This document shows positions 1 to 5,244 of a DNA stretch of 5,264 nt, piece after piece; position 1 is the first letter of the stretch, and each line of letters begins with the position of its first letter. A program made the position numbers and the translations under genes. This DNA comes from an uncultured Polyangiaceae bacterium (GTDB lineage Bacteria; Myxococcota_A; Polyangia; Polyangiales; Houyiibacteriaceae): assembly GCA_947258625.1 (NCBI GenBank), contig CAMYJN010000218.1:1-5264 (forward strand), written 5' to 3'. Below the pieces are notes generated by a model. It saw only the letters and a list, made by a program, of their open reading frames with translations, searched no databases and was not told where the DNA came from.

Positions 1-754
1 GGTTGGTGAACCGGTGCTTGTTGACCTCGTACTCGGCGCTCAGACGTTCTGTGTTGTCGGCCATCCAGGTGTCGAGCGCCGTTTTGGAAGTCGGCGGCTT
101 CTGCTGGCGGTAGTACGCAGGCGAGAACCGGACGTACTTGATCTTCGCGCTGTCGTTCTCGCGGACATAGTCGTCCCAGACTTCCGCGTCACTGACGTTG
201 ACCGTCGAGGCGATCAGCTCGCGCATTCGCGCCGCCAGGTACTCATCGACCTGCGCATCGGCAAACTCGCCCACACTTCTGCGCAGCCCGTTCTGGATGT
301 AGCGCTCGGCCAGGTCCTTGTTGAACGCGCCTTCTTTATCCGTGAAGGAAACGGGAATCTCGCCCTGTGGAAGCATCGGCGGTGCGCCGACTCCGAGTGA
401 CAGCAAGATGATTCCGTCATTCACGAAGCGCGCCATGACCTCCTCCTGGCTGACGTCGAAACCCACCTTGCGCGCCTCGCGCGCGAGAAGCGTGCGGTCG
501 ATCAGGCCATCGAGGACCAACTGGGGCAGCCGCATCGAGCGTTGCGTCTCCTCGGGAAGCCTCCCGAAGTTTGCGACCGAGTACGCAGCCTCGAAGTCGC
601 CTCTGCTGAGGGTCTGGTCATAGACCCGTGCCAAATACGTGCTGCCGCCTGCCGCGCAGCCCTCCGCTTGGCCACCCCCGAATTGCAGGGCAAACACCGC
701 CGAAAGCAGCACTACGAGGAGAACTAGAAAGAAGCCTTTGAACTTATCAACCAT
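1..754 (-). CDS. PpiD/SurA-like periplasmic chaperone, membrane-anchored N-terminal part (runs off left edge)
   Basis: The frame is open from the ATG at 754 to the window edge, giving 251 residues with no stop; the C-terminus lies outside. Residues 7-24 form a hydrophobic segment after a short basic start (MVDKFKG), followed by a Gly-rich stretch (GGG, 26-28). The next part resembles E. coli PpiD: a short strand with the YDQTLSRGDFEAAY pattern (45-58, compare VNDQEISRGQFENAF), then the helix QLVLDGLIDRTLLAREARK (78-96) and an FNKDLAERYIQNGLRRS segment (144-160) typical of SurA_N-type chaperone domains. PpiD is an inner-membrane-anchored periplasmic chaperone for newly secreted proteins. No parvulin PPIase domain is visible; if present it would lie beyond position 1, so catalytic activity cannot be judged. 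Cys33 is not in a proper lipobox (AEGC), so a transmembrane anchor is favoured over a lipoprotein. No strong Shine-Dalgarno precedes the ATG. It is divergent from the AgmX-tail gene. Confidence 0.85.
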   Translation of the reverse strand, partial: MVDKFKGFFLVLLVVLLSAVFALQFGGGQAEGCAAGGSTYLARVYDQTLSRGDFEAAYSVANFGRLPEETQRSMRLPQLVLDGLIDRTLLAREARKVGFDVSQEEVMARFVNDGIILLSLGVGAPPMLPQGEIPVSFTDKEGAFNKDLAERYIQNGLRRSVGEFADAQVDEYLAARMRELIASTVNVSDAEVWDDYVRENDSAKIKYVRFSPAYYRQQKPPTSKTALDTWMADNTERLSAEYEVNKHRFTN

Positions 755-779
755 CGTCAATTGCCGTTAAAGAGGCCGA

Positions 780-808
780 ACCATAGAGGAGAGGTCGCCT
801 CGCGGCAA
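780..808 (-). promoter_or_regulatory. Candidate sigma-70-like promoter for the PpiD-like gene
   Basis: On the minus strand TTGCCG (808-803) and TATGGT (785-780) are separated by exactly 17 bases, each matching the sigma-70 consensus at 4 of 6 positions. Transcription would start about 19 bases upstream of the ATG at 754. In GC-rich DNA such matches can arise by chance, so this is only a candidate. Confidence 0.3.
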
Positions 809-842
809 ACAGTGGTTTTCCCTGCCTAGCTCGCCTCGAGAG

Positions 843-871
843 TTGGCGTGATCGGTCAAGGATTCTACACT
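843..871 (+). promoter_or_regulatory. Candidate sigma-70-like promoter for the AgmX/PglI-tail gene
   Basis: TTGGCG (843-848) and TACACT (866-871) lie 17 bases apart on the plus strand, each 4 of 6 to consensus. The predicted start near 878 gives a leader of about 43 bases to the GTG at 921, which has its own Shine-Dalgarno. It would leave only a few bases before the alternative GTG at 882, so this promoter and the 921 start support each other. Confidence 0.35.
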
Positions 872-911
872 CCGCCCCCGGGTGCGCGGCGCACCTCGGA
901 CTGGGGAAAGC

Positions 912-915
912 GAGG
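912..915 (+). promoter_or_regulatory. Shine-Dalgarno that decides the start of the AgmX/PglI-tail gene
   Basis: GAGG within the purine run GAGGGGG sits 5 bases before the GTG at 921. The upstream in-frame GTG at 882 is preceded by a pyrimidine-rich CCGCCCCCGG stretch with no Shine-Dalgarno, so the downstream GTG is preferred. Confidence 0.55.
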
Positions 916-920
916 GGGAT

Positions 921-1517
921 GTGACCCAGGGCTCTAGCCTACCGCCACTGAAGAAGAAGAACGACGGCAAGTTCGGCATCATTGCCTTGGTCCTCCTCTT
1001 GGTCGCCGGCGTCCTTTGGTTCTTCGTCCGGGACTGCAAATCGGGCCCCGAGGTCGAGCCGGCTCAAACGGACCCCGAGGTCGAGGTTGAGCCCAGGGCT
1101 CAGTTCGCACCTGAAATCGAAATCCCAGAGGACGACGCAGGCCCCGGCGAGGGCGAAGAAGAGAAGCCGGAACCAAAGCCCGGAGAAGCGGCGCAGACGC
1201 GACCGGCGGACTGGATTTGCAACGGTACGATTGCAGCGGCGCAGCTCAGTCAGGTCATTCGAGGGCAGCCGAGCAAGCAGGTGCAGACCTGCTACGAGCG
1301 ACGTCTCAAAGACGACAATCTGCTTCAAGGCTCGATGAAGGTCCTGCTCACGATTGGCGCCAGCGGTAGCGTGAAAGCGGTCTCGGTGAGCGGTTCTCTA
1401 AACGATCCGCAGGTCTACAACTGCGTCAAGCGCGTTGCCAAGACCTGGAAGTTCCCAAAGCCGGAAAATGGCTGCGTGCGCACCGAGGTGCCCTTCCAAA
1501 TGATGCCGAAGCTCTGA
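921..1517 (+). CDS. Single-pass membrane protein with AgmX/PglI-type C-terminal domain
   Basis: The protein has 198 residues from the GTG at 921 (211 if GTG 882 is used). A short basic N-terminus (KKKNDGK, 11-17) precedes one transmembrane helix (about 18-36). A Pro/Glu/Asp-rich acidic linker follows (about 42-92, with PEVE repeats), then a C-terminal domain (about 99-198). That domain carries the hallmarks of the AgmX/PglI tail: CYERRL (124-129), a GSMKVLLTIGASGSVKAVSV strand pair (137-156), NCV (167-169), KFPKP (177-181) and a final VPFQM strand (190-194). Basic residues before the helix suggest the C-terminal domain is periplasmic. In myxobacteria, proteins with this tail have been linked to gliding motility and envelope machinery, and the shape recalls TonB-like energy-transducing partners. 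The specific role here is unknown. Five cysteines (39, 100, 124, 168, 185) could form disulfides. Its stop is 5 bases from the convergent fbp stop. Confidence 0.85.
   Translation: MTQGSSLPPLKKKNDGKFGIIALVLLLVAGVLWFFVRDCKSGPEVEPAQTDPEVEVEPRAQFAPEIEIPEDDAGPGEGEEEKPEPKPGEAAQTRPADWICNGTIAAAQLSQVIRGQPSKQVQTCYERRLKDDNLLQGSMKVLLTIGASGSVKAVSVSGSLNDPQVYNCVKRVAKTWKFPKPENGCVRTEVPFQMMPKL
1046..1085 (+). repeat. Short in-frame direct repeat in the acidic linker
   Basis: The 13-mer CCCCGAGGTCGAG occurs at 1046-1058 and again at 1073-1085, offset by 27 bases (9 codons), so the repeat stays in frame and encodes a repeated PEVE motif. It lies in the low-complexity linker after the membrane helix, where repeat number often varies. 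Confidence 0.7.
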
Positions 1518-1526
1518 GTGGCTCAG
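1514..1526. other. Small inverted repeat spanning both convergent stop codons
   Basis: CTGAG (1514-1518), loop TGG, CTCAG (1522-1526). The left arm contains the TGA of the AgmX-tail gene and the right arm contains the complement of the fbp TGA. The 5-pair stem has no T-run on either side, so it is not a convincing intrinsic terminator. No other candidate terminator is visible between the two genes. Confidence 0.4.
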
Positions 1527-2554
1527 GCGTTGGCGAATCGCAGCACGTCCGCGACGTCGTCGGGGCTGCCCATGTAGACAGGCGTGCGCTGGTGCAGCGC
1601 TTTCGGCTGGATCGTGAGGATTCGGTTCTTGCCGTCCGACGCGGCGCCGCCCGCCGCTTCGACCAGGAATGCCATTGGAGAGGCTTCATAGAGAAGTCTG
1701 AGCTTACCGCTCGCATTCTTCTTGTCTGGCGGATAGACGAAGACACCGCCGCGGAGAAGAGTTCTGTGCACGTCGGCAACCATCGCGCCCATGTAACGCA
1801 AGCGGTAGGCCTTCTTGTCTTCGGTCGGCGTTTTGATCCAGTCGACCCAGTTCTGAATACGCTTGTCCCAGCTGTGGTAGTTGCCCTCGTTGATCGAGTA
1901 GATACCGCCGCGCTGGGGAACCTTGATGTTGGGGTGAGACAAGAAGAACTCGCCGACGCCCGGGTCGTAGGTGAAGCCGTCGACTTGATCGCCAGTCGAG
2001 TAGACCAGCATGTTGGACGAGCCGTAGACCACGTAGCCGGCCGCCACGATGTCGATGCCGGGCTGCAAGAGGTCCTTTAAGGTTCCCGGTTCACCATCCG
2101 GAGTCAGGCGACGGTGAATCGAAAAGATCGTGCCGATCGATGCGTTGATGTCGATGTTGCCCGAGCCGTCGAGAGGATCGAACTGCAGCACGTACTTGCC
2201 CTGCGGATATTGCGGAGGGATCTGAATCGGTTCTTCAACCTCCTCGCTTCCCATCACGCAAACATGGCCGCCTGCCTCGACGGTGCTCACAATCGTGCTG
2301 TTGGCAAAATCGTCGAGCTTTTGGACCTCCTCGCCCTGCACGTTGGTCGTTCCGGTGCGTCCGAGGATCCCCGAGAGCCCCGCTTTGCTGACGCGACTGC
2401 CTATGATTTTGGCCGCCAGGCTGATTTGCTGGAAAAGCCCAGTGAAATCACCGGTGGCTTCAGGCATCCGCCGCTGGCGATCTAGCAGATGGCGCTCGAG
2501 GGTCGTGCCAATGGGGCTCACGTGTGCCGGGCCGATCGATGTGGGGTTTTTCAT
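1523..2554 (-). CDS. fbp: Class I fructose-1,6-bisphosphatase
   Basis: This enzyme hydrolyses fructose 1,6-bisphosphate to fructose 6-phosphate and phosphate in the cytoplasm, the committed step of gluconeogenesis. From the ATG at 2554 the protein has 343 residues, close to the usual 330-340. It aligns by eye with E. coli Fbp along its whole length: NVQGEEVQKLDDFAN (71-85), the metal-site glutamates GSEE (102-105), the signature DPLDGSGNID (126-135), QPGIDIVAAGYVVYGSSNMLVY (164-185), YSINEGN (219-225), RYMGAMVADVHR (253-264), KLRLLYE (284-290) and the C-terminal AGGAASDGK (301-309). The acidic metal ligands and the phosphate-binding Lys/Arg are all present, so it should be active. One signature Ser (DGSSN in E. 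coli) is Gly132. A GTG at 2620 would add 22 unconserved residues and has no Shine-Dalgarno, so it is disfavoured. The strong AGGAGG lies 21 bases before ATG 2554, unusually far. Confidence 0.96.
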   Translation of the reverse strand: MKNPTSIGPAHVSPIGTTLERHLLDRQRRMPEATGDFTGLFQQISLAAKIIGSRVSKAGLSGILGRTGTTNVQGEEVQKLDDFANSTIVSTVEAGGHVCVMGSEEVEEPIQIPPQYPQGKYVLQFDPLDGSGNIDINASIGTIFSIHRRLTPDGEPGTLKDLLQPGIDIVAAGYVVYGSSNMLVYSTGDQVDGFTYDPGVGEFFLSHPNIKVPQRGGIYSINEGNYHSWDKRIQNWVDWIKTPTEDKKAYRLRYMGAMVADVHRTLLRGGVFVYPPDKKNASGKLRLLYEASPMAFLVEAAGGAASDGKNRILTIQPKALHQRTPVYMGSPDDVADVLRFANA

Positions 2555-2567
2555 CGTTGCGGGGCAT
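2460..2567 (-). other. Candidate 35-codon upstream ORF overlapping the fbp start
   Basis: The ATG at 2567 follows AGGAGG with an 8-base spacer, an ideal ribosome-binding geometry, and opens a 35-codon frame ending in TGA at 2462-2460. It begins MPRNDEKPHIDRPG and is rich in Pro, Arg and His with no recognisable domain. It is out of frame with fbp and overlaps fbp codons 1 to about 32. The frame and spacing are visible; translation is inference. It may be a coincidence, with the same AGGAGG serving fbp. Confidence 0.3.
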
Positions 2568-2575
2568 ACCAGAGG

Positions 2576-2581
2576 CCTCCT
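2576..2581 (-). promoter_or_regulatory. Strong AGGAGG Shine-Dalgarno in the fbp leader, oddly placed
   Basis: CCTCCT on the plus strand reads AGGAGG on the minus strand. The nearest ATG at normal spacing (8 bases) is 2567, which is out of frame with fbp. The fbp ATG at 2554 is 21 bases away. The next in-frame candidate, GTG at 2521 (codon 12), has no Shine-Dalgarno. Confidence 0.5.
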
Positions 2582-2647
2582 AGCGGCGCCAGGAGCGCCA
2601 AAAAAGGGGAGTGGCCGCACTCTGCCATGTTAGTGTAAACTTACCGT

Positions 2648-2654
2648 GGTGGGG
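2648..2654 (+). promoter_or_regulatory. Purine-rich Shine-Dalgarno for the EAL gene
   Basis: GGTGGGG ends 5 bases before the GTG at 2660. It supports this GTG over the ATG at 2729 (codon 24), which is preceded by a C-rich stretch with no ribosome-binding site. Confidence 0.5.
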
Positions 2655-2659
2655 CATTT

Positions 2660-3493
2660 GTGACGAACTTCCGCAACTGGTTGAAGAACACCCAGGCGCG
2701 TCGAGCGGGAATCCCCCGGCTCCGCACGATGCGAGGCCTGCCCGACGTGCTCACGCTCGGAGACCTGAGCGTGGTGTATCAGCCGATCGTGTCGCTCGCG
2801 ACGATGGAGCCGTACGCCCACGAGGCGCTCGTTCGGAGTAACTCGCCGCACTGGATCAATCCGCCGAAGCTCTTCGACGAGGCGATCCAATCTCGATGCG
2901 TCGGCGCCCTCGGCCGCGCCATTCGCGAGCTCTCTACGACGCATTGCCCCGGGATCCCACTCTTTCTCAACGTGCATCCAAATGAATTCGACGAGTCTTG
3001 GCTCGTGCAGCCGGATGACCCGATCTTCACGCACGACTCACCCGTCTATCTCGAGGTGACCGAATCGGTCCCGCTAACCCATTTCGCGTATTGCCATAGC
3101 GTCCTACGCGAGATCCGGGGCAAGGGAGTGCTGCTCGCGGTCGACGACCTCGGCGCAGGGTACTCGAACTTGAAATACATCGCCGACCTCAAGCCCGAGA
3201 TCGTCAAGCTCGATCGAACCTTAGTCGCAGACCTGGCCGACGATCGTCGCACGCAGGTGCTGGTTCGCCATATCGTGCAACTCTGCCATGAGCTCGGCGC
3301 GCGCGTCGTCGCCGAAGGCATCGAGCAGGAAACCGAGATGCAGGTCGTGATCGATTGCGGCGCCGACTACGGACAAGGGTACTACTTCGCCTACCCTGCA
3401 TATCCGGCACCTGGCGTCAGCGAAGCGCCGATAGACGCCATGCGCGAAAGCGCCAACGGCGCGCGTCTCAGAACGGGACCGACTGGTAGCTGA
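2660..3493 (+). CDS. Stand-alone EAL-domain c-di-GMP phosphodiesterase
   Basis: The predicted cytoplasmic protein of 277 residues has no transmembrane segment and no recognised sensor, receiver or GGDEF domain. The EAL domain spans about 36-250. EAL phosphodiesterases linearise cyclic di-GMP to pGpG. Motif residues are complete: the EALVR signature (55-59), the Asn of FLNVHP (Asn104), LEVTES (Glu132 and Glu135), the DD of DDLGAGYS (Asp162, Asp163; usual form DDFGTG), the Lys of VKLDR (Lys183), AEGIE (Glu219, Glu222) and YGQGYYFAYP (Gln239). This predicts an active enzyme, although activity is inferred. The first 35 residues are basic and match no domain. About 27 C-terminal residues extend past the domain, and the last eight codons and stop overlap the convergent FHA-CpaF gene. 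It is divergent from fbp across about 105 bases, and no good -35/-10 pair is visible there. The start is GTG at 2660. Confidence 0.93.
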   Translation: MTNFRNWLKNTQARRAGIPRLRTMRGLPDVLTLGDLSVVYQPIVSLATMEPYAHEALVRSNSPHWINPPKLFDEAIQSRCVGALGRAIRELSTTHCPGIPLFLNVHPNEFDESWLVQPDDPIFTHDSPVYLEVTESVPLTHFAYCHSVLREIRGKGVLLAVDDLGAGYSNLKYIADLKPEIVKLDRTLVADLADDRRTQVLVRHIVQLCHELGARVVAEGIEQETEMQVVIDCGADYGQGYYFAYPAYPAPGVSEAPIDAMRESANGARLRTGPTGS

Positions 3494-5108
3494 GGTCTCC
3501 GCCTTCGTGGCCTTGAACCTCGAGGATCGCGTCCACGCGCTGCCCCTCTGGCCCGCGCTGCATGGAAACCACGAGGTCGACTGCGCTAGCGAGCAGCTGC
3601 GCGAGGTACGCACGGTCGGCTCCCGTAGCGCCAGCCGCAAGCATTAGGCCCTCAATCGCGTCTTTGCTGCTCCAGCAATGGACGCCGAGAAGGTGACCTG
3701 GTTCCCGCCCTAGGACCGCGGTCAATGCAGCCATCGTCTCGGCTCCGGAGAGATCGTTGATCACCAAGTGCTCAGCGTGAAGGCGCGCGCCATGTGCGAT
3801 CGCTTCGCTTAGACGGATACCCGAGTCGGCCGCCGTCAGAGAGACCACTCGGTCCCGATCGATGTCGAGCTCGGGTATCGACTCGATGCTGACCGTATTC
3901 TCGCTTTCCGGCAGCTCTTTGACCAAGGCCGACATCAGTTTGGTCACGCCGGAGCCGCGAGGCCCAGCGACGACGATGTTCCGGCATTCTGCAACGGCCT
4001 TGGTCAAGTACGTCGCAGCGTCAGCGCTCAGCCAGCCTTTCTCGGAGAGTTGCTCGAGCGAGCTCGGGCTGTGGACTCGGAGCTCGATCACCGAACCGCC
4101 CATCACCAGAGGCGGCTGCAGGATCGTCAGGCTGGGGCCAAAGGAGAGTCGCCCATTGAGCACGGGGTGGCCTTCGAGCTCTTGACCGCATTCCGCCGCC
4201 AGCCGTCGCGCTACCCTATGAACCGCCCGCGCCGAGGAAAACTGCAACGCTGTGGCCTCGAGACCCTCGCCCTTGTCGACGAGGATCTTCTTGTGGCCGT
4301 TCACCACGATCGTGCGAACCGATTCGTCGGAAAGCAAATCATCGAGAGCGCCTAGGCCGACCGCTTCATGCAGCGCCGCATGCGCCAATCCACGCATGTC
4401 CAAGTCGGCATGAACCAGGCCGTCCGTTTGCATTGCGAGGAAGGTCTCGGCGATCGCAGCTCGCGCAGCCGACCAGCGTTCTTGATTTTTCATGGACGCT
4501 GGGTTGATGTCGTCTATGTCCATGCGGCTGGCAAGACGGCCGAGCAGGTTATTCAGCGGATCTCCGATTGAAACTTCGGTTTCGGTCTTCGCACGGGCGC
4601 GCGGCAGGCTCGTCTCTCTGCGCTGAATTCGAGGAGGGCTGACCGTGCCACTTCCATCGGGTTGGAGTCCGGGCACGCTCGAGCCTCCCGGCGTCGCACG
4701 CCGCGCTGCGATCGAGCGCCTGATCGGAATCCCGCTAGTCGCAGGTAGGGCGGACTGCTTCGGTAGCGGAGGCGGCTCCGAGACCCGAGGCATGGCGCCG
4801 TCTGTCTGCGAGCGCTCGTCGGCGGCCTCGAGCGTAATGATGAAGTCGGCGATGTAGATCTTGTCGCCCTGCTTCAGCGGCTGAGCCGCGGTGATCTTGC
4901 GACCGTTGACCCAGGTTCCGTTCGTACTGTTCAGATCAACGACGAGAGCCTGCTCGTCCTGGAGGGTCAGGCGCGCGTGCTGCTTCGATACGTTGCGCTT
5001 CGCCAACACGATGTCGTTGCCCTGAACGCGGCCCACGGTCAGCTCTGGCTTGGAAAAATCAAGCCTGCGTCGGACGCCCCCCTCATCCATGATCACAACC
5101 GCGTACAT
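3468..5108 (-). CDS. FHA domain fused to a degenerate CpaF/TadA-like secretion ATPase
   Basis: The protein has 546 residues. The N-terminal FHA domain (about 1-95) is intact by motif: GRVQGND (26-32), SKQH (41-44) and NSTNGT (60-65), which are the phosphothreonine-binding loops. A Pro/Ser/Arg-rich linker spans about 96-210. Residues 212-546 align with CpaF/TadA ATPases of type II/IV secretion and Tad pili: GLGALDDLLSDESVRTIVVNG (251-271), the R of ELRVHS (Arg344), NIVVAGPRGSGVTKLMSAL (377-395), SIESIPELDI (407-416), HLVINDLSG (447-455) and GVHCWS (475-480). The nucleotide site is degraded. The Walker A Lys is Val388, the Asp-box ED is Glu409-Ser410, and GEVRG is NDLSG. The His-box His477 remains. 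It is probably a non-hydrolysing, signal-reading paralogue of a pilus or secretion ATPase rather than a motor. The MYAVVI start is typical of myxobacterial FHA proteins. It overlaps the convergent EAL gene by 26 bases. Confidence 0.9.
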   Translation of the reverse strand: MYAVVIMDEGGVRRRLDFSKPELTVGRVQGNDIVLAKRNVSKQHARLTLQDEQALVVDLNSTNGTWVNGRKITAAQPLKQGDKIYIADFIITLEAADERSQTDGAMPRVSEPPPLPKQSALPATSGIPIRRSIAARRATPGGSSVPGLQPDGSGTVSPPRIQRRETSLPRARAKTETEVSIGDPLNNLLGRLASRMDIDDINPASMKNQERWSAARAAIAETFLAMQTDGLVHADLDMRGLAHAALHEAVGLGALDDLLSDESVRTIVVNGHKKILVDKGEGLEATALQFSSARAVHRVARRLAAECGQELEGHPVLNGRLSFGPSLTILQPPLVMGGSVIELRVHSPSSLEQLSEKGWLSADAATYLTKAVAECRNIVVAGPRGSGVTKLMSALVKELPESENTVSIESIPELDIDRDRVVSLTAADSGIRLSEAIAHGARLHAEHLVINDLSGAETMAALTAVLGREPGHLLGVHCWSSKDAIEGLMLAAGATGADRAYLAQLLASAVDLVVSMQRGPEGQRVDAILEVQGHEGGDLSYQSVPF

Positions 5109-5119
5109 CCCGTCGGTCC

Positions 5120-5148
5120 ATTCAAGAGGGGGCAGGCGCGTGCGTCAA
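5120..5148 (-). promoter_or_regulatory. Candidate promoter giving a near-leaderless FHA-CpaF transcript
   Basis: On the minus strand TTGACG (5148-5143, 5 of 6 to consensus) and TTGAAT (5125-5120, 4 of 6) are separated by 17 bases. The -10 box ends only 11 bases before the ATG at 5108, so initiation would leave a leader of about 4-5 bases. No clear Shine-Dalgarno precedes this ATG, which is compatible with leaderless translation. Confidence 0.35.
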
Positions 5149-5208
5149 GTCATTGCCGATTGTCGCCCCAGCGGCTGAGGCGCGGCAAACCGTGCTCACC
5201 CCCACCCC

Positions 5209-5244
5209 TTTGCACATGAAAATCATGATATCATTGACTTTTTA
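5209..5244. promoter_or_regulatory. AT-rich patch with overlapping palindromes, possible operator
   Basis: In otherwise GC-rich DNA this patch holds two overlapping perfect palindromes, ATCATGAT (5222-5229) and ATGATATCAT (5225-5234), plus a CATGA direct repeat (5215 and 5224). It lies about 100 bases upstream of the FHA-CpaF start and next to a TTGACT (5234-5239) that could be a -35 box for a gene beyond the right edge. No regulator can be named. The halves resemble Fur-type hexamers but are out of register by one base. Confidence 0.3.

Noticed and set aside
14..400. Plus-strand 128-residue open frame
   Set aside because: It lies opposite the PpiD-like coding frame, which shows clear homology; the plus frame gives Val/Arg-rich sequence with no domain.
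652..663. Cys33 of the PpiD-like protein as a lipoprotein site
   Set aside because: The preceding residues AEG do not fit a lipobox, and the hydrophobic stretch ends about nine residues earlier, fitting a membrane anchor as in PpiD.
882..920. Upstream GTG start for the AgmX-tail gene
   Set aside because: It has no Shine-Dalgarno and would begin a few bases after the predicted transcription start; the GTG at 921 has GAGG at 5-base spacing.
939..1328. Minus-strand 129-residue open frame with a Leu/Arg-rich sequence
   Set aside because: It is antisense to the AgmX-tail gene, where the plus strand has a proper helix, linker and domain order.
1592..2485. Two plus-strand open frames (1592-2080 and 2114-2485)
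   Set aside because: They are antisense to the well-conserved fbp frame and have compositional bias only.
2585..2605. GC hairpin (GGCGC, 5-base loop, GCGCC) next to an A6 run, considered as a terminator
   Set aside because: On the plus strand the stem is followed by A not T; on the minus strand the T-run precedes the stem. It lies in the fbp leader, not after a gene.
2555..2620. GTG 2620 as the fbp start
   Set aside because: It would add 22 Pro/Ala/Arg-rich residues absent from the family and lacks a ribosome-binding site.
5221..5239. Fur box in the AT-rich patch
   Set aside because: The left half matches the hexamer pattern, but the right half is displaced by one base, so the 19-base consensus is not met.
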